From Pseudisothecium myosuroides (taxonomy: Eukaryota > Streptophyta > Bryopsida > Hypnales > Lembophyllaceae), in contig OX637291.1 of the NCBI GenBank assembly GCA_951799445.1, positions 4,032,501 to 4,096,500 on the forward strand: DNA of 64,000 nt. Direction: 5' to 3'. The notes beneath the pieces are model-generated. The model ran no database searches, had not been told where the DNA came from, and saw only the letters and a program-made list of their open reading frames with translations. Position numbers and translations under genes: made by a program. Shown here piece by piece: positions 11,420-22,887 of this stretch (its first letter is position 1; each line of letters starts with the position of its first letter).

Positions 11420-12517
11420 CACTACTAGAAAATCTATGACCAAATCAACAAAAAATAGACAAAAAAGTGTCGATTTGGTCTGTCAGTTTCATGTTGATTT
11501 GGACGTGTTGACTTAGACACTATCCAACAAAAACTTGGTAATTTTTTTGTTGATTCGGTCAAGTATAAAAAGAAGAAAAAATGAAAAATTATTGGCACTG
11601 GCTAATTAGAAAGCGCCACATGGCAATGCCACCTAGGCACATTAAAATGACATGTGGGCTGGCCACCTAGGCAACCCCGCCACGTAGGCGGCCGGAGGCA
11701 TGGGGGTTTGAACCCCCAACCTCCCAAGTGGAGGCCCAAGGCCTTAGCCATTGCACCATCCACATACTATCATGCCTGTAGAAGGAGTAGAAATGTATTT
11801 CTATAATTTTTCCCAATTTATTTTTCATTTTTTTTGTTAATTCAGCAGACTTTGGTGTCCGTTTAGGCATAGTAGATTACCTTTTTTTTTAAAACTTTGA
11901 AATAAAAAAAGTTGGTAAATCAATCTAACTTTCACCTCCAAAAATCCATTTGTGATTTCAAGTCTCTGATCAAAAGTTATGGGCAAAGTTTAGAGAGGAT
12001 GTTTAAAAATTTCAAAGAAAATGTCCATTCCAAACCCTCTTTGAACTTTGCCCATAACTTTTGATCAAAGACTTGAAATTGCAAACGGATTTTTGGAGAT
12101 GAAAGTTAGATTGATATCCCAACTTTTATTAGTTTAAATTTTTTTCAAAAAAGTTATTCTACTATTCCGAAACGGTCACCAAAGTCTTCTGACTTTAAAA
12201 AATATCAAATTGTGAATGATTTAGTTAGAAAAAAAATTCCATTTTATATAGAAATCTAACCATGGTGATTTTAACATTGCCCGGATGCCAAAAAATTATT
12301 TGAAACTCTTCTAAGTGAAAATGAACAAATTGAACAAAAAAGTGTTGATTTTTTTATTAATGTGGACATTGTACTATCCAAATCAACAAAAAAATTGTGG
12401 CCGTTTTGTTAACTTGTGCCAAATCAACAAAAAAATGTAAAAAAGGTCGATACAGTACCCAAATCAACAAAAAAATCACCAATTTTTTGTTGATTTGGAC
12501 ATCATTTTCTAGTAGTG
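11420..12517. mobile_element. CACTA-type non-autonomous element 1 (foldback)
   Basis: It begins CACTACTAGAAAAT (11420) and ends ATTTTCTAGTAGTG (12517), flanked by a perfect 3-bp duplication AAG (11417-11419, 12518-12520). Skipping the element and one AAG keeps the transposase frame. Subterminal words (ccaaatcaacaaaaaa) recur at both ends. The middle is a large inverted repeat: about 11840-12000 pairs with 12035-12205. There is no transposase inside. A tRNA-like stretch lies at 11693-11761. Confidence 0.9.
11693..11761 (-). ncRNA. tRNA-like sequence (tRNA-derived SINE head or decayed tRNA)
   Basis: On the minus strand the stretch starts ggatggtgcaatggctaagg, which resembles an RNA polymerase III A box (TGGTGCAATGG). 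It contains ggttcaaaccc, a near-perfect B box, within a GGGGG/CCCCC stem like a T arm. The acceptor ends pair poorly and no confident anticodon arm is seen, so it is not called a functional tRNA gene. Confidence 0.5.
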
Positions 12518-13383
12518 AAGTCCGCGACAACCGTCAGTTACGTCACGATTTTGTAGGCGGCCCTGAAGGTGGTCAAGGCTCAGGCATGACCGGCAAGAGA
12601 AGGAGTGCGTCCACATCCACCGGTCCTGTCCATCCGCCAATACGTTCTACGGCAACCGCATCTGCTGCTGAATCCAGTAGGCGATGACAGCCAACGTCAG
12701 CAGCTGCCTAGCGACTAGCTTTTTTGGCGGCTTTTGCTAAACCGACGTGGTCGATGGAGCACTCCTCGTATTCATCCATGAATCAACCATTTACGGGGCC
12801 ATCGGGAGGTCCAACCTTCCCATTTTTGCGGATGCCGACAAAGACCGGGCTTTTCAGTAGATTTTGGTCCGATCAGACTCTTCAGCGGATATGCCAAGAA
12901 ACAAATCGTTATGCTAGTCAAGTTAACCCCATGACACATCTACCAGTCGGAGGAGGGAGGTGGTGGCGTTTGGATAAGGCTAAGCTGAAAGCATACATAG
13001 CAGTCAATCTACTCATGGGAATCAAGCGACTCCTGAACCATCGCTGCTATTGGAATTGCAGCAATAGATTTCTATATTGTCCAAGCATTTCAAGTATTAT
13101 GACTTGTAGGCATTATGAGGACATCAGTCGGTGCTTGCATGTAGCAGACGACAGATTGTTTCAAGTTCTTGATGAGGAGGATGCAAAGGCGGATTGACTT
13201 CAGAAGATGCTGTGGCTGGTATTGGAGATGAAGTGGCGTTTCAAAATGAACTGGAATCTGTTTTGAGAAGTCACAGTGGACAAGACCATGATTCCATATA
13301 AGGATAAGTAATGTCCAGTGCGACAATACATGCCCCGGAAGCCCACCCATTGGGGTGTGAAAGTCTAGTGTTTGGCCGACGCA

Positions 13384-16031
13384 CACTACAAGAAAATGGC
13401 CAAATATGTGACTGCAAAGAACAACTACACGAAAAATGTGACTTCAAAACGACTGGGGCTCCCTAATTGCACCAACACCGCTAACCCCACAGTGCTTAAG
13501 TCACCACAGAGTCGCGTCCGCAACTTCAAGATGAAGAGTCAACAAAGGGTGAGTTTCATCCGCCACATTTCGTTGACAGCGTCGTCAACGATTTGATGTG
13601 GCAGGGTGGCATTGAAGACGAGGGGGCGGCTATTATATATTGTAACTTACCTTCACTGCAACACGACTAAAAAATGACTGTAGTGCAACTGGCAGACGAC
13701 TTTGAGAAGTTTTGGCTTATTGATGGAAAAAGAAAAAGAAAGAGGCCACTACAAAAGACATGGTAGAAAAAGATGTTTCAAGCGACCCTGGTTTTATTGT
13801 AGGACCACTACGGAATGACTAACTAATCACTGCACCTTACTCGGTACTTTGGCACAAAATAATTCTATTCTTTAGGATGTTTCTATGTGCCACATTGTTA
13901 AAGGATGCAACTTTAACAAGATGATCAATGTATCGTCTACAAATAAATTAATAAATGTGAGGCAATTAAAGTGCCTTAGCTCCTAATTACTCTTAATATG
14001 CATTCTTTGTTTATGTTTTAATTTTTTTTTCATTGGGATCGAATGATTTGAAGTCATTTGTCTGAGCTTTAGAAAATGATGCATACAAAAAGGCTTCTTT
14101 CTTCTTCGTTATTTTTTGTTTTCTTTTTTATTTCTTATTCATTCTCTTTTTTAAATTTATTTTAATCTTTTCATCTCTTTTTCTACCTTTTTCCTTTTTA
14201 TGTGTTGCTGATTTTTTATTTTTCTCTTATCAATTTCATTTGTTGTCATTTCCTAGAATTTTTTCTTGAAACCAACAAAATTATTTTTTTCTTTTTGATA
14301 ATTTTCATTCCTTTAGATTTTTTTTCCTATTTTGTAATCCTTATAATTTTTTTTTGTTATTCAATTTTTCCCTTTTCTCTTCTCTTCTTCATTTCTTTAA
14401 ATCTTTTCTTTTTAACTTTCTTTTTTTACTAGTTACTCTTTGTTTATCTTTGACCTTCTTTAAAAAAAAATTAATTCTTTCCTTCCCATATAAATCATGC
14501 ATTCCTGATGGCCTTTTTGTTTTATTGGGGTCTATTGTTTTCTTTGTCGGGGTCCACTTTAAGATTCATTTACTCTCCTACTAGGGCAACAACTATGATT
14601 TCGGTCCATTTGCGTTGGTAACCTCACAATATTTCTGGACATTTCATATGATTCAAAATAGACATTCTTGAGGTCCCAACATGAAGGCTGGAAAATGTTT
14701 TCATAGTCCTAGAAGCAATTGTTAAGTCCCGTTCCCTTCTTACATGAACAACAGCATTGCTTCTCCGGTGCTGCTGTAGAATGACTTCCTGCGACTACAA
14801 AATGACTTCTTGCAACAATAGAATGACTTCCTACAACTGCAGAACAACTTTTTGCAACTTCAAAGTGACTTCTTGAGACTAAAGAATGAGTTGAAACATC
14901 TCAGATTACTATACAGCTACGCAACTACTGTTTTGGTGCTTTGGGCATTGTAATGCACTGTGCGATTTTCAAACATCTTGCGTACCTTTCATTATACTTC
15001 CTTTGCATCTACAACACATTTTCATCATGGGTCATGTACAAAAAGGCAAGACAAAATTTAGAAAGGATGTTAGAAAATGTTAAAAGAAAATATCCTTTCA
15101 AATTCCTTTCTCAAATTTGTCCTTAACTTTTGATTTGAGACTCAAAATATAAAATGGATTTATGGAGATGAAAGTGAGATTGATTTGCCAACTTTTTTTA
15201 GTTCAGAGGTTTTTGAAAAAAATTAGTCTACCATATCTAAATGAGATTTGAAATATTACTCGTAATACAATTCCTGCGTTTTACATATCCCACATGGTTT
15301 GTCTTGCCTCCTACCACCCCACTTGTATAAAAGGCTTGTCATTTCAATATTCATACTCACACACTAAGTGGCTTTGAAAGCCATGAGACACATGCCCACT
15401 ACAATGTATAGTATATGGTGTATTGTATATGATGTATTATATATGGTGAATTGTGTATGGTATATTGTTGTAAAACTTTGAATGTATGGATATGCAACTG
15501 TAGAATGACTAGTCCTTGAATAATGGGCCCCACATTCCTTTTTGCAGACGTCATGTTAACTTTAAAAGGACTCAAAAATGACTAAAGATGTTAGCGGCTA
15601 CGTCACCTAAACTCTAAACAAGCATCACTCCCAAATGACTGCAAAATGACTTTTTGATGACTCAAGAACAACTTCCGACACGGCCGTCCACATCAAATTC
15701 ATCATGGGTCAGTCATAACTTCAGATTGACTAAAAAATGATTGGCCACATGGATGTCCACGTCAGATGTTTCAGGGGTCCTGCTTTCCACATGGCAACTG
15801 TATAGACATTTCCTTAAGCCCAACTTTCTTTATTACTTCACCGATTTTTTTTTCCATCCATTTCTACATCCAAGGTAGGAATGGATGGTGATAATACAAC
15901 TGCAGTCGTTTAGCTAAACGACTTGACCACAATGACTCCAGGGCCTTGAGTTGTTTTGCAGTCACTGTGTCCACAACGACTGCTTTACAGTCGTTTTTTG
16001 CATTCGCTTTTTCCATCATTTTTTTGTAGTG
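13384..16031. mobile_element. CACTA-type non-autonomous element 2
   Basis: The left end is CACTACAAGAAAATGG at 13384; the right end, inverted, reads CACTACAAAAAAATGATGG (16031). A perfect GCA target duplication flanks it (13381-13383, 16032-16034). It splits two adjacent codons of the transposase, whose frame resumes exactly at 16035. The interior has many aatgactt-type words (14780-14890, 15640-15740) and an inverted pair of aacgact/agtcgtt words near the right end. A T-rich low-complexity block fills 14090-14470. No transposase is visible, so it depended on another copy to move. Confidence 0.9.
14090..14470 (+). repeat. T-rich low-complexity block
   Basis: Nearly pure T with interspersed C, A and G (tttcttttt, atttttt). 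The apparent open frames here encode only F/L/I/S-rich strings and are composition artefacts. Confidence 0.8.
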
Positions 16032-18343
16032 GCAGTGCACAAATACATATATGACTTTGAGATTTACACTGGATCAGTGTTTCGGCAACCGCTATCAAGT
16101 ACTGGAGGTGATCCAAAGACCCCTCACAAAGTCGTATTGCACTTGATGTGTGAACTGCATGGACGATCTCATGTAGTTTGCATAGATAATTATTTTACAT
16201 CGGTCAAGCTCCTGGTGGAGCTGCACAGCCTTGGCACATTTGGAGTAGGAACAGTTCGTTGCAACAGACTCGATTTATTGAAGAGCCTCGCTGACAACAG
16301 CACGCTGGCTAGAGAGTCGCAAGGCACTCTTCAATGGAGGATGCACTGCAGTCGTGAGATATCATGTGTCGCTTTTGTTGATCAAAAACCTGTCTTGCTG
16401 TTGTCGACCTACTACCCGCCAGTCCCAGCGCCGGACAAAGCTTGGCCAATGGTACCGAGACGCGTGAACGAGACTCCAACAGACCTAGACACCTCGCCAG
16501 TGCATAAAGCATATACCGAGTTCATGCACGGAGTCGACGTCGCCGACCAATTGAGAGGCAATTATTCATGCCAGACCCGAAGTCATAAGTGGCGGCACAA
16601 GGTCTTCATGTATCTTGTCGACACGTCACTAGTGAACGCATTCACCTTGCACCAGTTTGCAGCTGAGCAGCTCGGCAGGGGTTTTCAATCACATTTGCAG
16701 TTTCAACTACTATTGGCCGATGAATTGAGTCGACTGTGGTCGCTACAAAGGGGAGCTGTCTCTCATTTTAGGTTGTCCAGCCCTGGGGTGCACGGGCTAG
16801 TGTGGACAAATCGTCGCCGCAAATGCCGGTTTCGCATAGGTGCCACTCGAACGAATCTACTGTGTCCACAATGCGGGGGAGTGTTTCTACATCTGGGGGA
16901 ATGCTTTCACCGCAATCACTTTGTGCTACAAAGATGAAGGGTCGTGAAACTGGAGCGATGGAGATGACTTTGCACGGACAGTTGGTGAGCACGTATTGTA
17001 CAACACTTGTAAATAGATGTGGTGACATGCGGAGGGCGTGACATGTAAATATATAGCATACATATGTAGCTGTGAATAGGAATGTGACGTTTTTTTTTTA
17101 AGCTAAGAGTAGATGCTAATTATACAGTTTTGAAGTATTAGATTTGGATCTGGGAAGTCCGCCCATACCAAAGTATTGGAATCTTATTTTTGTAGCTGTC
17201 AATATGTATGTACAATACAGCAATGTGAATAAATATACACCTTTTGTAGTGACAAACTTGTGCATGTATATGTGTTTGTTGCGGCGAAATCTTTGAGTGC
17301 TGGCTGATCCAATGTCGTGAGGTCGGACGAGTTGAACCCATATGCATTGGAAGAAGCGGCTCGAGGGCGTTCCAGGAGTATAAGCCCCCCCACCATGTTT
17401 TGCAGCCCAGAACCCGCGCCCAGAAATTGCAGAACCAGTGTCCAAAAATTACAGGAAAATCGCCGTAGCAGGGAGAGCGGTCGCCAGAAAGATTCCCGAC
17501 GTCAGGGTCCTGCCAACAGCGGCCAAAATACCCCCCCCCCGCTAGGGAAGGCAAAGCTGGAGAACCTGACCCTGCGAGGAAGGCGAACTGTTAGCGAATG
17601 CGAAAGGTTTGGGAAATTGAGCACGTACCCCATCGATGGAGTAGTGCTCGGATGGATGACCACTTAGTGTTTCTCTTTGCCTTTTTTGTCGACGCTTTTC
17701 ATGTATTGCCAGCTTCTAGTTCGGAAGAGGTGCGCGCATTCCTGTGCTTGTAATTGTCGGTGAGGATGACATTCTGCCCAGTATGATTTTCGCACTATTT
17801 TATGTGCAGCTGCATGACTTTATTACTACAAAATGCAGAAGTGTGATGTCAAGTTCTTCGAAAATGGCATGAGTATAGCTGGCACTCTGGACTGGGGCAG
17901 CCACACGGGTAGAAGGGCGACAGTCCACCTTCCTGCTGTGCGAGCAAGAGCTTCACATTACAAGGTCTTTTACTCGTAGTTGCCGTTACATCTCTGTATT
18001 CTGGCAGTTGCAATGGATTCCACACATCCTGGAGTTTCGAGTGCATATTTTTCAGAAATTTTGCAACCATCGCAACTCAGTGAAATTAGGGCCACTGTGC
18101 ACAATACCAGCACTGCCCGCTGAAGTCAACGGCCGGCAATTCATGGTCAAATGCTTGATCTGTGCATCTGCTACTCTTGCACCGTAATCTTTGTAGCATG
18201 GAATAGCGGTGACAAAAATAGTCAAGATCTTACGGTTATCTTGTCTTCCGATCACTTCTTGTTGTAATTAGCGCACCAGGAAGTTTTTCGATTTCTAGGT
18301 CTCTTAGCTGCCTCCCACACGACTCGTGTCTTTAAAGGGTTAA

Positions 18344-20149
18344 AAAATTGCAACATGTAGAAAATGAATTGAATCACATCTGCTTAGCTCCTTCATCTCG
18401 GAATTTGGCTAAGAGCTAGTATTAGTCCATTTGCTTTTGAGTTGGGTGCAATGGCGGCGACCTTGCTAACTGCCATTGGGGCTTGACCTTCTTCATTGAC
18501 ATTTTTGCTCAAATTTTCTCTCTTTTTTGAACAATTCTCTCACTGGAACACGAAGAGATTCAAATTACGTGTGAAGTTGGAATTGTGAGATCATTGAAAA
18601 GCAATTATAATCTTGAAATATGTACAACACAGTTTCCTTCATTATCTTGGCAGAAGGCACAAAATTAGGGTTTTCACATCCGTCAGAGGACTACCTTCCT
18701 ATGGAAATGGAAATGGAAAATGTTGACAATGAATGTCAATTTCGTTAAATTGGCGGTATTCCAATACTTTGACATATTTTAGAACACTTGTTTTGAAATA
18801 TAAATTCATACTTGTCCTAGATTTTAGACCTATGTGTATATAGAGTTGCACTTTTTGGTGTTGGAATTACACCATTTTAACAAAATTGATGGATAATCTC
18901 CATGCACGCGTTGTCCAAATAGTCTTTTGCAAATTGGGTGTATGAGACTTTATCTATTGTTCCCACTTTACCTCTAAGTAGTTGTGACATGTTGTAATTA
19001 TCCTACAAAGTTGCATACCATATTTGAAGGTCAGATGCGGCATAAATTAAGTCATTTGAAGGAAAAAAGTGCCACATGTCATCTCGTGAATAGTGTGAGG
19101 TGACATGGACCCCTAAAAATTTGATGTGGGAATTCAATTTTAGCATATAAATGTTGAATCAAATCTTTACACATGGTAATGGAAGTCAACTTGATATACT
19201 GTAGTTTTTTAGCAACTTGGGCAATTTTTGCGTAATAATTAATTAAAATGCAAAATATAGTTAGGCAATCCAAAAAATAGTATAATAAAACTGGGTAGTT
19301 TTAAAACATAATTAGAATAAGTTAGGCATTCATCCAAGTTGTTCTTACAATTTTTGGATGGTTGTTGCTACTTTCATCTAAGATTGTTGCATTCACCTAA
19401 ACCCTATCTTGACCTCCAAATCCTAAACTATCTACCTTGTGTGTGAGAGATATATTTTGTTTGTAAAAGATTGTGCTTTAGAACAATCAAAATGGAGAGG
19501 CAAAAAACTTTGCAATGTATGTTTTTAGTTTTTGAGAAGCATCAATTTTTTTATCAATGCTTGCCAACATATTTTGAGATGCTAAGACATAGTTATCAAT
19601 ACTTGTGCCAACTTTAGAATTCAAGTTTGATGCTTATTTATTAGATTACAACACATGCAAATAGAATTTCTCCGTAACATTGCTAGATTTAATTTTTGAA
19701 AAAACAATTAAAGGGATTTAATCTCTAAATGTGCATTGGTCAGTCTTTATTATAACTTTGAAAATTAATATTTTGGGTATTTGATTTACACTAAAAAAAA
19801 TGAAGAATGACAAGTTTTGATTCTACTCCATCTTAAAATCTTGAAAAAATTAAAAAATTAAAAAAATTATTGCAATTGCAAGCTCCATGTGTTGCAAATT
19901 ACAAAATATTGTGGGTTTTCATTTAAATTTTTTCTTTAAATTTTAAAAAATGTTAAAAAATTATATTTATCATTCTAAAATTCATTTATGGTAAAAATTC
20001 TAAATCCCAAATATTCTAGTGTTTATTAGAACTGATATATTTATTCTAAATTTTTGCTTAAAAAATCAAAATAATTTGAGTTTTTCATTTAAAATTCTAC
20101 AAAAAATGAAAATCAATAGAAAATACATTTTTTACTAGTAAAAAAATAT
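18344..20149. other. AT-rich stretch without a gene
   Basis: No coding frame, RNA gene or clear repeat boundary is visible. A/T-rich words dominate, increasingly so after 19700. Confidence 0.5.
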
Positions 20150-20845
20150 TTTCACCTAAAGTTCCATGACTATGTTTTCACCAAAAACGCTCAAAAACTG
20201 CCATTTTTTGTACAAGTACCAAATTTTTGAAAAAAAACTTCTTTTGACACATGTAACCGTAGGATCTTGTAGTATGCTGACTTAAGAACAAGTGGTAAAA
20301 ATCTCAGAAATTTTCACCGCGTGGATTGCAAGATATAACAATCAAATCCACTAAAATCATTTTTTTGGCCCTGTGAAAAATAAGGCAGCTGCACTTCACA
20401 AGCTCACTTTTCTATGAAAAAATGTCCAAAATGGTGGTGCTTCTTTGGATTCTTCTTCCTAGACAAGTTGGCTACATGCTTAAAAAATATCAAATCATTT
20501 TAAATTGTACAACATAGAGGAAAAAACTAGTAAGTAGAAAGAAGTAGGGAAATTCAAAATACCAAATTTTAAAAAATTTAGTTATGGAATTGAAAAATGC
20601 CAACTCCAATGGTTATAATGTTGTAATAAAAAATCTACACCCAATGATTTTATTTTTTTCAAAAATATTGAAAATTGAGTAAGGTAAAAGACTTTAAAGT
20701 TCATTTTAGAGTAGAGAATCCGTAACTACCCACAAACAAAACCTCCTCATAACTTTTGACTCATTGATCAAAATTGAATGATTCAAAGCTTTCCACGTAT
20801 ATATAATTCTAGAAAACCAATTTCAAATTTTTGTTCTTGAAAAAA

Positions 20846-21586
20846 GCTAAAGGCACCTTCCTTCTATTAATTGGAGAATATTTGAACTGCAATTTAATTT
20901 TTTTTTCAATTTAAAAAAAAAAATAGTTTTTCAATTTTTTTTCATTCAAATAATTTAATTTTTCTTCAATAAAATCCAAGGAGTTCTTTCTTGGTGCCAA
21001 GAGAAGGCTCCTTGGATTCCAATAAATCCTTCTTTGGTGTGAAGAAGGGGCTCCTTGAGTCCGAGAAGCCTTCCTTGGGCTTCAAAAAGCCTTCCATTGG
21101 ATCTTTGGGACCTTTATAAAGAATTGAAGACCTTTAAATAATCCCCCAAAATAAAAATAAGGTACTTTTGTGCCAAAAAAAGGCTCCTTGGATTCAAGGA
21201 GCGCTTTCTTAGCACCAAGGAAGGGCTCCTTGGAATCCGAAAAGCCTTTTATTGGTACCAAAAAAGGCTCCTCGGATTCAAAGAGCCTTCTCTTGGCACC
21301 CAAAAAGGACTCTTTGGATTCAAGAAAGCCTTCTCTTGCCATCATGGAAGGGCTCTTTGGAATCCGAGAAGGCTTAATGAAAATATTATTATTTTTTAAA
21401 TTTAAAAAAAAATTTAAAAAAATTTAAAAATTTAAAAAAATTTAAAAATTTAAAAAAATTTAAGAAAAATATTAAATTAAATTTTTATTTATTTATTTAT
21501 TTATTTATTATTTAATTTAATTTAATTTAATTTTTTAAAGCAATTCAAACTTTCCCCCAAATTAATATGGGGAGGGTGCCTTTAGC
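20846..21586. mobile_element. Possible small TIR element carrying a minisatellite
   Basis: The left end gctaaaggcaccttcc is inverted at the right end (ggagggtgcctttagc). Further in, caatttaattt/attaat and gaattg-like words are also loosely inverted. No target duplication can be confirmed because it interrupts a decayed repeat. A partial third copy of the end motif occurs near 21735-21780. Confidence 0.45.
20978..21377. repeat. About 45-bp minisatellite (ctccttgga / ggaatccga units)
   Basis: Units of about 45 bases built from caaggaaggg-ctccttggaatccgaaaagcc recur roughly eight times. The unit contains an internal palindrome, ctccttggattcaaggag. Since 45 is a multiple of three, both strands stay open and encode 15-residue repeats (LESKEPFLGAKK-like on minus, APKKDSLDSRK-like on plus). 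I treat this as a consequence of the repeat, not as a gene. Confidence 0.75.
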
Positions 21587-22106
21587 AATAAGAAATTGCT
21601 CCTCAAATTCAAGGAGTTGTCTACTAAAATTAAAAAATATCAATTGTTTTTTATTTATTTTTAATTTTGAAATATTTTTTGAAAATGCAAATATTTTTTG
21701 AAGAAAATAATTTTGAATTTTTTTTTTCTATCGTAGTTTGAATAATCCCCCAAATTGATAGAAGGAGGGTCTTTTGGCAACTTCTTTACCTTAGATTCAA
21801 GGTACTTGGACATCAATCCTTATCTTAAACGACTGAGTTTTAATCCCATTCAATAGACATCCATCATACAATGCAATGAACAACAAATGTATTTCATCCA
21901 AATCCATTCATCTCCATTCATCTCCTTTAGATTTATTTATAGCCATAAGTATTGATTCTAAACCACAAATATAGGCATCTTACCGTGAAAAGTTTTAAAT
22001 TTTTCACAAGAATTTCTAAAAACAGTCATTGTTAACTGCTCATTGCTCGTTGTTCAACGCTCGTCTCTTGCTATTCATACTTTAGCAACCTTGCTTTAGG
22101 GGTTAA

Positions 22107-22887
22107 AGAGTGAATTTAACTCAGCATGTTGCTTATAAAAGTGCCATTGATGTAGATGGCTGTGTCTGCGGTACTCCAAGTGGCCGGCTCATACAACTTG
22201 CTTGATGTACATATACTTTTGTGAATTTGTGGGGCTGAGAAGCATTGAGTTCATCAATAACTTGATTGAAGTTGCAACCCTTGAGAGCTCGTTCCATTTG
22301 GAAAGCACATGAATCCAATTGCAAGATCCTTATCTTAGAGAGATCAGATTATCATGTACAGCTAAAGGAAACAAATATCAGCCAAGAAGGTATATGCACC
22401 GATAATTGCCATTGATTGCAACTGAGCCTACAAACTATTCAATATTCATTGGCAATCAATTTCTACGTACAAGTCTCTAAATTAGGAAAAAAAACTTGAC
22501 TCCCCATATTGCTTACTATGGTGCCTTTCAATTGCCACTAGCCTATGTATAACGTAGCTTGAGGTCACCTTCAAGGAAAATAATTAAAATTTCTGAAGTT
22601 GAATGGTTTTGGAAATTAATAATCCACTTTGTCAAATCCAAGGAAAATTAAACATAAAGAATGTGACAATGTTGGAAAAGATACATGTATTGCAAGATCC
22701 CATGACATGTCTACTAAAAAATGCGGAATAATCCAAATTCATTTCTCTAACTTTACAACAAAACAAGGAGATTATGAAAAATAATGAGTTCATTGAAAGC
22801 CAAGAATATCACTTTCCTGAGCAATGAAGAAAACATTCAACTTCCAAGATTATGTGAAGGGTTGCCGCAAGTTAATCCTAAGTTGCC
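22107..22887. other. Non-coding stretch with a weak dispersed repeat
   Basis: No gene is seen. 22165-22360 shares short blocks with 26195-26440 (ccaagtggccggctc / ccaagttgccggctc; agagatcagatt-tcat), suggesting remnants of one repeat upstream of the receptor kinase and here. Confidence 0.35.

Larger units (their letters stand above)
10345..16937 (+). pseudogene. PiggyBac-type transposase, split by two CACTA insertions
   Basis: One reading frame runs through 10345-11419, 12521-13383 and 16035-16937 (2841 bases, 947 codons) without any frameshift once the two inserts are skipped. Eight in-frame stops break it: 10360, 10411, 12685, 12709, 13195, 13264, 13309 and 13366. It matches the PiggyBac DDE family (DDE_Tnp_1_7) from about 12790. 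The entry helix reads QETNRYAS. The three expected aspartates are present: 13279-13281 (TVDKTM), 16185-16187 (CIDNYFTS) and 16536-16538 (GVDVADQ). The tail has a cysteine/histidine-rich end (LLCPQCGG...CFHRNH) typical of the family's C-terminal zinc region. The long acidic N-terminal part (10345-12690) has no domain I know. The gene cannot make a full protein now. It would have cut and pasted DNA at TTAA sites. Confidence 0.85.
8731..18343 (+). mobile_element. Probable PiggyBac-type element with decayed transposase (about 9.6 kb)
   Basis: The left boundary TTAA 8731-8734 is followed by CCCCTTAGCGGTTCAACG, with a subterminal palindrome around cgtccatatattggacg (8750-8766). The right boundary is tttaaaggg then TTAA 18340-18343, which inverted reads TTAACCCTTTAAAG. 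The interior carries the pseudogene 10345-16937, itself interrupted by two CACTA elements. The two ends share only the outermost bases, so the exact extent is an inference from TTAA, the CCC-T start and the enclosed gene. 8735-10344 and 16938-18339 show no other convincing gene. Confidence 0.55.
20150..22106 (-). mobile_element. Composite relic of an inverted family-B TTAA element
   Basis: From 20150 (ttcacctaaagttccatgac) to about 20845 the sequence is the reverse complement of the right two-thirds of the element at 35196-36129. The homology stops at another TIR-bearing unit (20846-21586). A right end ctttaggggttaa closes at TTAA 22103-22106. The pieces may or may not have belonged to one insertion. 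Confidence 0.45.

Noticed and set aside
14202..14584. Hydrophobic 76-codon frames resembling membrane proteins
   Set aside because: They are a by-product of a T-rich low-complexity block inside a CACTA element.
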